Assembly (NCBI GenBank): GCA_029857955.1
Contig: JAOUFY010000021.1
Span: 1-42,014, forward strand
Length of the DNA: 42,014 nucleotides
Reading direction: 5' to 3'
Origin: Spirochaetia bacterium
GTDB taxonomy: Bacteria > Spirochaetota > Leptospiria > Turneriellales > JAOUFE01
Below the pieces are notes generated by a model. That model was not told the DNA's origin, ran no database searches, and was given only the letters and a program-made list of their open reading frames with translations. Positions 8,007 through 15,995 of the stretch are shown here, piece after piece; the stretch's first letter is position 1; each line of letters opens with the position of its first letter. Made by a program: the position numbers and the translations under genes.

Positions 8007-10841
8007 GTGTATTTTCAAAGTCGAATGAAGACTTATAATGGTCTCCGAAAATATTTCGCATTAATTGCGTTTATTGTTTCCATTATTGTTGCATCAAAGA
8101 TTTCACCAAATGAATATATATTTTCTCCGGTTGCAAAATCCAGCGCAAATATATTGTTTAATCCGGAAGATCCTCTTGAAAATCAATTGTACCTGGGCAG
8201 CGCTCTTGGGTATTTTAACCGTCCTGGTTTTTATGGAGGTTATAATCGTATAACAAAAGGAAATGAATTCTGGGGTTCTTTTTTTCTGCCTCGTTCAGAA
8301 GGCGTTTTCGGCGTTACGTATTTACATTCAGCAAATGAATCATCAGAAAAATTATCGCACGGTCTTATACAGCTTGGTTTTGGAAAAAGCTTAACTGAAA
8401 ATCTTTCGGTTGGATTTTTTATAAATTATTCGTACAATGATTTAATAAATGTAAATAGTATATTTTCCATTGAACCGGCATTTATTTACAACATGGATCG
8501 AAAAGCTAAACCAGCAAACGTATTCGATATTCATAATTTTTTTATATATTCTACAATTCGGCAAATCAATGTGTATAATTCGTCGAAGGATGCATTTAAT
8601 CCGTCATTTCATCTGGGGTTTGGCGCAAAACTGCTTAAAATAAATGAGTTTTATGCAGGTCTTCAAGTCGAAGATTCTATTGATGTTAAGCGCCGAATTA
8701 CCCCTTTGTCTATGGGAATTAATCTTGGGTATTCAATTTTTCAGGTTAGAGGGGGATATCGACTTGAAGTACCGCTGGATAAAAACAAAGTACAAGCAGG
8801 CGATTTTACCCTGGGGGGCGGTATCAATTATGCGCCAAAAAATTCCTTGTCGGGTATATCATTTAACGCTCAATACGGCATTACAGGTTTTAAAACCGGA
8901 ATGTTTGAACATTTTATGGCTGCCGGCGTAATTTTTAATTATGAAGACAAAACGGCTCCTCAATTGAAAATTACTACAGATTACAATTATTTTTCGCCAA
9001 ATGGGGATGGAAATCAAGACATCGTTGTTTTTCATTTCGATATAAAAGATAAAAGCCCAATAACCGAGTGGAAACTTGTTATAAAAAATGACCGAGGTGA
9101 AATTGTTAAAACTTTTGCGAAAGATCATAGAAGCAGAAGCGTTTATTTTCCTTTATACCGAATTTTTACCGATCTTTTAAAACGCAGCGAATATCGTTAT
9201 ATCCCCGATAACATCATATGGGACGGTTCCTCAGAAAAATTAAATACAATTGCAAGCCCATTGGTTAATCAACCATTGATTAAATTACCAGAGGGCCCAT
9301 ATTTCTATGAAATGTCTGTAACAGACGAAAAAGGAATGACCAGTAATAGTTCAAATGGAACCATTCACATCGACAATACCTATCCTGATATTGCGTTAAA
9401 AAGAGAAAGTAAAAGCGAAAACGTGTTTCAAAATAAAAGTGAAAAAATATTTTTAGCAGTTTCACAATTTATCTCAAGTCGTGATGAGGAGTACTTTACA
9501 GGTACAATTTATAACGACTTCGGTAAAGTTGTAAAAAGTTTTAACTGGAAAAATGCTGCGGAGGTACCCCGTCTTTTAACGTGGAATGGAATGGACAACA
9601 AAAATATTCCCGTCAAAGAAGGAATTTATCGTTATGAGCTTAAGGGAATCGACGCTGCAGGAAATCAAAGTATTTTAAAAATAGATCATATAAATATTTT
9701 TTGGGGCAATGTTCTTTGCGACGTAATTTCAGATACGCCCGGCATTAGTCCAAATGAAGACGGTTTATTTGACAAGGTTAATTTTACGCCAGAATTTATT
9801 AATAACGATAATACACAAAATAATCTAGCTTCGTGGAAAATATACCTTACCCGAAAAAAAATAAAAGATTTAGAAGGTTTTATAAATACCAAAAAAATAA
9901 ATATAGGCGAAACTTCCGATGCAAACGTAAATTTAGATCCAAAAATTCAAGACCCATTATCGTTAGAATATATACATATCTGGTCGGGAGACAAGAGCAA
10001 TTTTTCAAATCAACTGACATGGGACGGAAAAAATAAAAACGGCAATTTATCGGATGGATATTATTACCTGACACTGGTTGTAAAAACTTCAAGCGGTTTA
10101 TATTTTAAATCAGAGGGTACCGAAATTTCATTGGATACAAAGCCTCCAAAAGTAATCATTGTTCCTGAAGAAAACAGTCTAACACCTGACGGAGATGATG
10201 TTCATGATCGTATGTTTTTAAAATCAGTTTATCATGATCAATCTGAAGTTAAAAACTATGCATTGACGTTATATGAGATTATAAAAATCAATGGTATAAA
10301 AACCCGAGTTCCATTTAAAACCTGGACGGGAAAAAGAACAATTCCTGAAAAGTTTTATATTGACGGAATCAGCGACCAGGGATTGGGTATGGAAAGTTTA
10401 AAAAAATATGAATATGAAATACAAGTATTCGATATTTATGAAAATTCCATAAAAACCGCAATCGGCTATTTTCACACGGGAGTAATTGTAAATAACTATG
10501 GATCATTTTTAAAAATAACTTTGACGGGATTGGATAAAAATAATATTTATTCTTTTGCCAATTTACTTAAACTAAATCAAATTTTTAATGTGTGGGTGGG
10601 CGATTATCCTGACTATAGAATTCGCGTTGAAGGTCATTCTGCAAGCGCAGGCGATGAAGAAGCCAACATAAAAGAATCGGAGCAGAGGGCAAAAAAAATA
10701 ATGCAGTATTTTATCAATAAAGGAGTATCGTCAAATAAAATCGGCTTTCAGGGTTACGGGGAAGTTTTGCCATTGACTGAAGTTGAAAATGCAATTAATG
10801 ATTATAAAAATGACAGAGTTGATTTTATTTTAATAAAATAA
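8007..10841 (+). CDS. Large surface protein: outer-membrane barrel, FlgD/Ig-like repeats, OmpA-type C-terminus
   Basis: 944 residues from GTG 8007; ATG 8025 gives a cleaner signal-anchor (MKTYNGLRKYFALIAFIVSIIVAS). Residues ~45-310 alternate aromatic/glycine strands as in a porin-like barrel. Three modules follow, each opening with a calcium-loop-like motif: SPNGDGNQD (~330), SPNEDGLFD (~580) and TPDGDDVHD (~725), with TWNG/WDGKN/GIYRYEL strands typical of FlgD-Ig/CHU_C-like domains. Residues ~830-944 are an OmpA-like peptidoglycan-binding domain: RIRVEGHSAS, SEQRAKKIMQYF, NKIGFQGYGEVLPL, NDRVDFIL. The usual GHTD Asp is Ser, but the RA arginine is kept. It probably links the outer membrane, wall and cell surface. 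Followed by a MITE, so it is likely the last gene of its operon. Confidence 0.8.
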   Translation: MYFQSRMKTYNGLRKYFALIAFIVSIIVASKISPNEYIFSPVAKSSANILFNPEDPLENQLYLGSALGYFNRPGFYGGYNRITKGNEFWGSFFLPRSEGVFGVTYLHSANESSEKLSHGLIQLGFGKSLTENLSVGFFINYSYNDLINVNSIFSIEPAFIYNMDRKAKPANVFDIHNFFIYSTIRQINVYNSSKDAFNPSFHLGFGAKLLKINEFYAGLQVEDSIDVKRRITPLSMGINLGYSIFQVRGGYRLEVPLDKNKVQAGDFTLGGGINYAPKNSLSGISFNAQYGITGFKTGMFEHFMAAGVIFNYEDKTAPQLKITTDYNYFSPNGDGNQDIVVFHFDIKDKSPITEWKLVIKNDRGEIVKTFAKDHRSRSVYFPLYRIFTDLLKRSEYRYIPDNIIWDGSSEKLNTIASPLVNQPLIKLPEGPYFYEMSVTDEKGMTSNSSNGTIHIDNTYPDIALKRESKSENVFQNKSEKIFLAVSQFISSRDEEYFTGTIYNDFGKVVKSFNWKNAAEVPRLLTWNGMDNKNIPVKEGIYRYELKGIDAAGNQSILKIDHINIFWGNVLCDVISDTPGISPNEDGLFDKVNFTPEFINNDNTQNNLASWKIYLTRKKIKDLEGFINTKKINIGETSDANVNLDPKIQDPLSLEYIHIWSGDKSNFSNQLTWDGKNKNGNLSDGYYYLTLVVKTSSGLYFKSEGTEISLDTKPPKVIIVPEENSLTPDGDDVHDRMFLKSVYHDQSEVKNYALTLYEIIKINGIKTRVPFKTWTGKRTIPEKFYIDGISDQGLGMESLKKYEYEIQVFDIYENSIKTAIGYFHTGVIVNNYGSFLKITLTGLDKNNIYSFANLLKLNQIFNVWVGDYPDYRIRVEGHSASAGDEEANIKESEQRAKKIMQYFINKGVSSNKIGFQGYGEVLPLTEVENAINDYKNDRVDFILIK

Positions 10842-10872
10842 GACAATAAAAAGAGGCAAGCCTGCCCCTTAC

Positions 10873-11012
10873 GGGGCTGTCTAAAAAGTCTCACCGCAAA
10901 GGCGCGAAGGGCGCAGAGTAAAGAAATAAAGGGATTTTTCTTATCATTTTCTTTAATTCCTTTGCGTTCTTTGCGTCTTCGCGGTTCAAATTTTGACTTT
11001 TTAGACAGCCCC
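10873..11012. mobile_element. MITE-like element, copy 1
   Basis: A 140-bp element ending in perfect 18-bp inverted repeats (GGGGCTGTCTAAAAAGTC and its complement). Inside, CACCGCAAAGGCGCGAAGGG on the left is partly complementary to the CCTTTGCGTTCTTTGCGTC stretch on the right, so the whole element can fold as one long hairpin. Copies 2 and 3 lie at 23721 and 27514. It carries no gene; the open frames across it (LCALRAFAV in translation) are artefacts. No clear target duplication was seen. It lies between convergent genes and could also work as a bidirectional transcript end. Confidence 0.85.
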
Positions 11013-11072
11013 TTTACCCCTGACAAATTATAGTTATAGATCGATTTTTCAGATTAACGAGGTATAAAATAG

Positions 11073-11468
11073 TTATGGAAAACTTTCAACAAGGGCGTTT
11101 GACCAGAGACCTTCCAAATTATAAAATTCTCTTTTTTCTTTAGTAAAGACATGAACTATGATTTCACCGTAATCAAGAGCAACCCAACCGCTTTCAAAAT
11201 CAAGATCATTTGGCACATGCGAACTGTAGATTCCCTGTTTTTTTAAGAAAAAAACAATATCCTGAACGCATTTTCTTAAATGCGTATTTGATAAAGAAGT
11301 CGCAATAATAAACCAGATGTCGTATTTAAAATGCTGTTTTAAATTTAACATCAGTATGTCTTCAGATTTATTTAAATCTAAAGACTTGCAAATTTCAAAT
11401 CTTATTTTACTGAAGTCTTCAGAGTCAACAAGGATTTGTTTTGTTTCACTGGATTTTAAGTTTTCCAT
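11073..11468 (-). CDS. rsfS: Ribosomal silencing factor RsfS
   Basis: RsfS binds ribosomal protein uL14 and blocks subunit joining when nutrients are scarce. About 131 residues from ATG 11468. The family core is visible in order: DIWFIIATSLSNTHLRKCVQDI, SGWVALDYGEIIVHVF and REFYNLEGLWSNA. The ATG is preferred over the TTG at 11480 because GGAAGGA sits immediately before it. Its start overlaps the 3' end of the LCP gene by 23 bases, indicating translational coupling. yqeK-LCP-rsfS in this order is a conserved arrangement; nadD, often the first gene, is absent here. The N-terminal ~35 residues are longer and more polar than the family minimum. Confidence 0.9.
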   Translation of the reverse strand: MENLKSSETKQILVDSEDFSKIRFEICKSLDLNKSEDILMLNLKQHFKYDIWFIIATSLSNTHLRKCVQDIVFFLKKQGIYSSHVPNDLDFESGWVALDYGEIIVHVFTKEKREFYNLEGLWSNALVESFP

Positions 11469-12615
11469 AGTCCTTCCCAAGTATTAATGTCATGTCTGTA
11501 AATGAAGATTTATTGATAAATGCATATTTTTTTTCAATGTTTAATGTTTTTGCAATGCTGTTAAAGTAATATGTGTTGCCGGCAACGTCAAGTAATATGG
11601 TATTTTTATGGTCATGTGAACTTGCATTGGAAAATTCAACAACGACGATACCTTTTCTGCCGATTGAGTTTTGAACTTTTTTTGCCAGATTATTTACATC
11701 GGTTCCATTTTTAATTTCCATTCTCGGCATTCTTGACAAAAAAGGATTTTCATGCTCGGATAAATCTTTTTTGAAATTTTTTAAAAAAAGAGCAGTTGAA
11801 TCCAGATCGGCAAGAAAACCATTTTCAATTCTTTTAACTGGAATTTCTATGCTGGTTAAATGCCAGCCTTCTGTTAAAGCAAATTTTTTACTTAATTTAT
11901 ATAGCTCAGAATTTGATAAATTGGTATCAACCAGTTTAGTAAAAAGTGAAAACATTTTTATATCTGAAAGTAAATTAAATTTATTTTCGCGATCATTCCA
12001 TGTGTTATACAAAAGAGTGTAATACCGAAATAAATCCATAGCCGGTTTTGTTTCATTTTGAACAGGGGGATTTAGTATTTGAGGAACCATGCTCCCTGTA
12101 AGTATAAATTCGCCAAGGGGGATTTGTTCTCCTTCGATCAGGCCCGGTTCCCACATAAAAAATGGAACTCCTTCAATTAAGTCTACAATTTTTGATAAAT
12201 TATCAACATCAGTTTTAATATAATAAGGAATTGGAATATTCAGCATATTGGAAATTTCTTCAGACACATCGCCAGGTTTACTGAAATTTATTTTTTTTTC
12301 AAGAGTAGGCTCATCGGCCTTCATTTGAGTTTGAGGTAAAAATGAAATAAATCCAATTCGTTGTGATTTTGGATAAATTGTTGCGACGCTTAAAAAAGTC
12401 ACTCGGTCATCTTTTTCATTTACTTTCTCTTTACAAATCAGTAGAATTCCAAATGGATTTTTTTCTCTAAAAAGTACATCAACAGACGTTTTGTTGATAT
12501 ATTCAATTAATTTATAACCGCCAAGAACAAGAATTAAAAAAATTCCAATAAAAATTATCAGGCTCTTGCTAAAATTCTCAGAACTTTGCACTTTTTTCTC
12601 AATTGTACTGCTCAT
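11446..12615 (-). CDS. LCP (LytR-CpsA-Psr)-like membrane protein with LytR_C domain
   Basis: 389 residues: short cytoplasmic N-terminus, one membrane segment (LIIFIGIFLILVLGGYKLIEY), an extracytoplasmic LCP-like domain (~45-215) and a C-terminal LytR_C module (~295-385: MEIKNGTDVNNLAKKVQ.. ILLDVAGNTYYFNSIAKTLN.. LILGKDY). LCP enzymes attach polymers to peptidoglycan. The polyprenyl-phosphate-binding signature is weak: where SIPRDT is expected the sequence reads SFLPQTQM, without the arginine, and the first aspartate block reads RVTFLSV. It may therefore be a structural or regulatory LCP relative. It overlaps yqeK by four bases and rsfS by 23, so the three form one operon. Confidence 0.75.
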   Translation of the reverse strand: MSSTIEKKVQSSENFSKSLIIFIGIFLILVLGGYKLIEYINKTSVDVLFREKNPFGILLICKEKVNEKDDRVTFLSVATIYPKSQRIGFISFLPQTQMKADEPTLEKKINFSKPGDVSEEISNMLNIPIPYYIKTDVDNLSKIVDLIEGVPFFMWEPGLIEGEQIPLGEFILTGSMVPQILNPPVQNETKPAMDLFRYYTLLYNTWNDRENKFNLLSDIKMFSLFTKLVDTNLSNSELYKLSKKFALTEGWHLTSIEIPVKRIENGFLADLDSTALFLKNFKKDLSEHENPFLSRMPRMEIKNGTDVNNLAKKVQNSIGRKGIVVVEFSNASSHDHKNTILLDVAGNTYYFNSIAKTLNIEKKYAFINKSSFTDMTLILGKDYGKLKIQ

Positions 12616-13220
12616 ATCTTTTTTTCGCTTAATAATATATTATAAAAGTTTATCGACTCAGGTTGAACAGGCAATTTTTCAGAGAGGAGGTACTTAATTG
12701 TAGTACTGGCTTTTTCTAAACACAAGTCTTGAAGATTTAACTTAAGCAGCTTCATTGAACTTGCAGAGTTTTGAGAAGCAAGAAAATCGGCGCTAAAAAT
12801 AATTCTTGAGAATAAGGGCATTTCTGCACATCCTGTCGAATGATGTGAAATTGCATGTGAAATATCGTCATCCTTAATATTAAATAGTTCCCCAATAAAA
12901 AAAGGGGCTGATTTTGAATGGTATATAGCTTTTGGTAAATTTAAAAGGTTTTGACATTTGTATTTTATAAAAATTTCAACATGAAATTCAGGCGGCTTTT
13001 CTTTTGTTATATCATGTGAAAGAGCTGCTAAAATTAGTTTATTTATACCTTTGTTTTCAAATTTATTTTGCGAGGCAAGTTGTATGGCAAACTCAACGGT
13101 TTTCAACGAATGTTCATAACGTTTGGTTGAAATATTCGTTATTAAAAAATTGTTTATGATTTCCAGATCAGCATTTGACTGACAGTCATTATGATTTAAA
13201 ATATCTATCAATTTTAACAT
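12612..13220 (-). CDS. yqeK: YqeK-type HD-domain phosphohydrolase (Ap4A hydrolase family)
   Basis: 202 residues, cytoplasmic. The HD pattern is complete: YEHSLKTVEFA (His37), LAALSHDITKE (His69-Asp70), IYHSKSAPF (His101), ISHHSTG (His126/127) and RIIFSADFLA (Asp145), matching the di-metal site of YqeK. Characterised YqeK proteins split diadenosine tetraphosphate symmetrically into two ADP. The first ~25 residues are extra compared with the usual start of the family. First gene of the minus-strand operon with the LCP and rsfS genes. Its ATG at 13220 faces the membrane-protein gene at 13365 across a 144-bp divergent promoter region. Confidence 0.88.
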   Translation of the reverse strand: MLKLIDILNHNDCQSNADLEIINNFLITNISTKRYEHSLKTVEFAIQLASQNKFENKGINKLILAALSHDITKEKPPEFHVEIFIKYKCQNLLNLPKAIYHSKSAPFFIGELFNIKDDDISHAISHHSTGCAEMPLFSRIIFSADFLASQNSASSMKLLKLNLQDLCLEKASTTIKYLLSEKLPVQPESINFYNILLSEKKI

Positions 13221-13364
13221 AATTAATTTAATTGCATGGAATTTGTAAACATTGCACAGGGCAAAGCATTTTTTTTAAAGAATGAAAAAAAATATAGAAC
13301 AAATAATATTTTGTTGTCAATTAGAGACGAATATATTAATGGAATACCTGGTCAGGGCTAAAGC

Positions 13365-14237
13365 ATGAATGAAGATGAGAATGGTAAAAATCAATTAGAT
13401 GTGAGAAACGCATGGATTACCGGAGTAATCTCAACTTTTGCAACGTTAGCAGCTTCAATTATTGGAACCTATAATGAAGCTGTTAAATTTACTCTGGGTT
13501 TTGATACTTGGACCCTGCTTGATGTTCTTCTTATGGCAGGACTGACTTATGGAATTTATCGGAATAACCGGTTTTGTGCATTGACAATGCTTATTTATTT
13601 TGTAGCATCAAAATTTATTTTAGCAGCATCAACCGGAAATTTTCCCGGAGGAATACTTGCTCTGGTTTTTATATATCTTTATTATAAGGGCGCTGTCGGA
13701 ACTTTTAAAATTTATCGACATAAAGCCGGAGTCGATGGATATTTTAAAAAAGATAATAGTTTAAAATTAATTATTTTTTCTTTTTTTGTAGTAATGATAA
13801 TTGTCGTATTGATCATCATCGGAGCGCTTTCTCCTGGTACTGAAGTGATCCCTGGAAAATTTCTAAAACAAAGATATGCAAATTTTATTCGTGAAAAAAA
13901 ATTAATTGATACAAATGAACAAATTGAATACTGGTATAGTGATGCCTTTTTAGATTTTAGAAAAGGTTTTTATTTTATAACAAATCGAAACGTTGTACTA
14001 TATAATTCAGAGTGGGACAGGCCGTCTTATATTATTCCCTATGCTTTGATATTGGATATTAAGTTTAAGCATAACCCGTCTTTTTTCGAAGACAGCAAGA
14101 TTATAATTTTTCTTATAGATAATTCTATAGTAGAGTTGCCTGTTTCCAGTGATAACGACGGAGACAAAAAGTTTTTAGAAAAACTTCTTCAATTATGGAA
14201 GAAAGGAAAGCTGAGATCTAAAAATCCAGTGTTGTAA
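13365..14237 (+). CDS. Multi-pass membrane protein with a C-terminal PH-like cytosolic domain
   Basis: 290 residues. Hydrophobic segments lie at about 17-36, 48-66, 70-90, 94-112 and 133-155, so four or five membrane spans. After the last span (FSFFVVMIIVVLIIIGALS) comes a soluble ~130-residue part ending with GFYFITNRNVVLYNSEWDRPS / YALILDIKFKHNPSFFEDSKI / FLIDNSIVELPVSS, which has the strand rhythm of bacterial PH (DUF304-like) domains followed by one helix. No family name is certain and no function can be given. Divergent from yqeK; followed 68 bases later by dksA-like. Start ATG 13365 without a strong RBS. Confidence 0.65.
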   Translation: MNEDENGKNQLDVRNAWITGVISTFATLAASIIGTYNEAVKFTLGFDTWTLLDVLLMAGLTYGIYRNNRFCALTMLIYFVASKFILAASTGNFPGGILALVFIYLYYKGAVGTFKIYRHKAGVDGYFKKDNSLKLIIFSFFVVMIIVVLIIIGALSPGTEVIPGKFLKQRYANFIREKKLIDTNEQIEYWYSDAFLDFRKGFYFITNRNVVLYNSEWDRPSYIIPYALILDIKFKHNPSFFEDSKIIIFLIDNSIVELPVSSDNDGDKKFLEKLLQLWKKGKLRSKNPVL

Positions 14238-14305
14238 TCTTTAAAAAACGTCTGTGTTAAAAATAAAAAGATTGACCATAGAAATCCACTTCCTATTAAC
14301 GCTGA

Positions 14306-14701
14306 ATGGTAAAAAGTCCGTATACTAAAAAAGAATTACAGGAATTCAAGGAACTTCTACTCGACAAGAAGTCAGTTCTCATTAAAGAAATTCAGGATCA
14401 GTCAGAAGAAGTGACCAGTGAAAAACTTGATGAGCCGGGAGATCTGGTTGATATGGCAACTGAATTACTCGATCAAGAGATGAATCTTAGTCTGACTACA
14501 GCTGAATCAAATACAATTAAAGAAATTAACGAAGCTCTTGAAAGAATAGAAAAAGGCACTTATGGTATTTGCATAGATAGCGGTGAACCGATTAGCAAGG
14601 CCAGGTTAAAGGCTGTGCCTGAAGCCAAAAGAACTCTTGAGGCTCAAGAGAAATTCGACAAGAAACAAAAAGATCAAAAAAAACGTTCATCAATGGCATA
14701 A
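14306..14701 (+). CDS. DksA/TraR-family transcription factor lacking most zinc cysteines
   Basis: 131 residues. DksA-type proteins enter the RNA polymerase secondary channel and act with ppGpp on rRNA and amino-acid promoters. The N-terminal two-thirds is a coiled coil whose tip carries DLVDMATE, matching the DxxDxA acidic tip motif. The zinc finger is altered: the YGIC Cys89 is present, but its partner is Ser (IDSGEPI), and the distal CxxC reads TLEAQ. Only one of four zinc ligands remains, resembling the zinc-independent DksA2 type, which can work when zinc is scarce. The C-terminal tail is lysine-rich. It lies 9 bases before the UDG-like gene, so co-transcription is likely. ATG 14306; weak RBS. 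Confidence 0.85.
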   Translation: MVKSPYTKKELQEFKELLLDKKSVLIKEIQDQSEEVTSEKLDEPGDLVDMATELLDQEMNLSLTTAESNTIKEINEALERIEKGTYGICIDSGEPISKARLKAVPEAKRTLEAQEKFDKKQKDQKKRSSMA

Positions 14702-14710
14702 TTTGAGAAA

Positions 14711-15439
14711 ATGCATGTAGAGTATTATCCGGATCTGCTTGATATCATCAAGTCACTTCAATATGCTCTTAAAAATTCTAATCCAGACAAGATACTTTTT
14801 AATCGATGGAATGAACCAGGACCTTTAGACATAGATCTGTCATTTTCTCCCGTTATTAGCGAAAAAACCGTAGAAGAATTTATAAAGCAGGATGTCTGTA
14901 CTTTTTGCGACCGACGTATCAGTTATAAAGCAAATCAATTTTCAAAACCTGTTGTAAAACTACCTTATCTTATTTTGGTTCATAATACATTCATCATGTC
15001 GGATAAACAATATTATGAGTCGGCATCTGTCGATTCCCTGTTTCGAAAAATGATTAAGGGAGGCTTAAAGTGTAATGAAAACGAAATGCTGATTCGAGAA
15101 ATTTTGCGTTGTCACTTTGGCGGTGCTGACGAAAAAAATAACCAGTATGTGCAAAATTGTCTTCAGCATTTGAGAAAAGATATTGACCGGTATCAAATCA
15201 AGGGAGTTTTGATTTTAGGTCAGGCGGCATCTTTATTGTTTAAAAATGACACAGCCAAGATCAATAAAATTACAGGTGAGATTTTTGATTTTGAAGGTAT
15301 TCCGGCAATGATTTGTCCGGGTCCAAACAGACTCGATTATATGTATCAGAAACACATGGATGAAGAAAAAATAAATACAGAAAGACGTACTATTTTTAAT
15401 TATCTAACTAAATTTAGAACTGAAGTTATGTATAAATAA
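14711..15439 (+). CDS. UDG-superfamily-like protein with conserved Fe-S ligands but altered catalytic motifs
   Basis: 242 residues. Cysteines at 63, 66 (CTFC), 134 (RCHF) and 150 (QNCLQHL) give the CxxC...C-x15-C spacing that holds the 4Fe-4S cluster of family 4 uracil-DNA glycosylases. The region CLQHLRKDIDRYQIKGVLIL and GQAASLLF parallels the C-x-pyL..qi..i.Pk-vivlLG..A core. In contrast the motif GExPG is replaced by LVHNTF and the TyHP motif by CPGPNRL, so classic uracil excision is doubtful. It could be a repair enzyme with another substrate or a DNA-binding pseudoenzyme. It follows dksA closely and ends at a strong bidirectional terminator. Confidence 0.6.
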   Translation: MHVEYYPDLLDIIKSLQYALKNSNPDKILFNRWNEPGPLDIDLSFSPVISEKTVEEFIKQDVCTFCDRRISYKANQFSKPVVKLPYLILVHNTFIMSDKQYYESASVDSLFRKMIKGGLKCNENEMLIREILRCHFGGADEKNNQYVQNCLQHLRKDIDRYQIKGVLILGQAASLLFKNDTAKINKITGEIFDFEGIPAMICPGPNRLDYMYQKHMDEEKINTERRTIFNYLTKFRTEVMYK

Positions 15440-15440
15440 A

Positions 15441-15470
15441 AAAACCGGTAATACCGGCTTTTTATTTTTT
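15441..15470. terminator. Bidirectional terminator between the UDG-like gene and ssrA
   Basis: AAAACCGGT-AAT-ACCGG-CTTTTT: stem CCGGT/ACCGG (15445-15449 with 15453-15457), a 3-base loop, A-run before and T-run after. It can terminate the rightward UDG-like transcript and, on the other strand, the leftward tmRNA transcript. Confidence 0.85.
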
Positions 15471-15515
15471 ATTTTATCGGGGTGCAGTCAAAAAAAATGT
15501 TTTTACTGCAGAACT

Positions 15516-15857
15516 TGGAGACGGCGGGAGTTGAACCCGCGTCCTGATGCACAAATAAAGACTTTCTACATGTTTAGTCCACAGTTACTTTTTCAGAAAA
15601 ACCCATCCCTGTGAACCAACAGGGCTTTTCCAATCAGATGTTTTCTCAAATCCATTTATCTGCGTCGCGGATTCCAGCTTCCGTGAGTTTTACCACCTGG
15701 CAGACCAGAAGCGAACTTACCAGATAGTGCAGGCGCTATTAAGCAGCCATTGCAAAGTTATTATTTTCGCCGTTTAAAGCGTTTTTCCTTTTTAGAAGAG
15801 GATACTTCACATGCTTTTCCTTCGTCTGCCTACAACAGTCGATACCAATTCGTCCCC
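15516..15857 (-). ncRNA. ssrA: Transfer-messenger RNA (tmRNA)
   Basis: Rescues stalled ribosomes and tags truncated proteins for proteolysis, together with SmpB. The 5' end GGGGACG (15857-15851) pairs with CGTCTCC (15523-15517) as the acceptor stem with one G-U; the TPsiC arm is the GGGTTCAACTCCC region. The terminal CCA is not encoded (AGT follows the discriminator A), so it must be added by a nucleotidyltransferase. The tag frame at 15780-15739 reads ALNGENNNFAMAA, then TAA TAG, and ends in the AA-type degron. The gene is one piece, ~342 nt, not the permuted two-piece form. It is transcribed from the promoter at 15877-15905 and ends at the shared terminator at 15441. Confidence 0.95.
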
Positions 15858-15876
15858 GATTTCAAAGAACATTATC

Positions 15877-15905
15877 AATATATACACATTTTATGTGAAT
15901 GTCAA
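15877..15905 (-). promoter_or_regulatory. Sigma-70-type promoter of ssrA
   Basis: On the minus strand TTGACA (15905-15900), 17 bases, then TATATT (15882-15877), which is close to consensus for the housekeeping sigma factor. The -10 box ends 19 bases before the mature tmRNA 5' end, so a short leader is expected to be cut off, as usual, by RNase P. Confidence 0.8.
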
Positions 15906-15995
15906 TTAATTTTTTAATTTAGTGACTGCCGTAATATTTCTACACAATAAAAAACAGACTTGTCGCGCACGTTCAAAATTAAAACTCCATTCATT

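Noticed and set aside
10802..11026. Leftward 74-codon frame across MITE copy 1
   Set aside because: It is the translation of a non-coding inverted-repeat element; the same LCALRAFAV-type peptide appears at copy 3 (27358-27624). No RBS.
15516..15600. A separate tRNA gene suggested by the TPsiC-like GGGTTCAACTCCC
   Set aside because: It is the tRNA-like end of tmRNA; no anticodon arm is present and the 5' partner lies 340 bases away.
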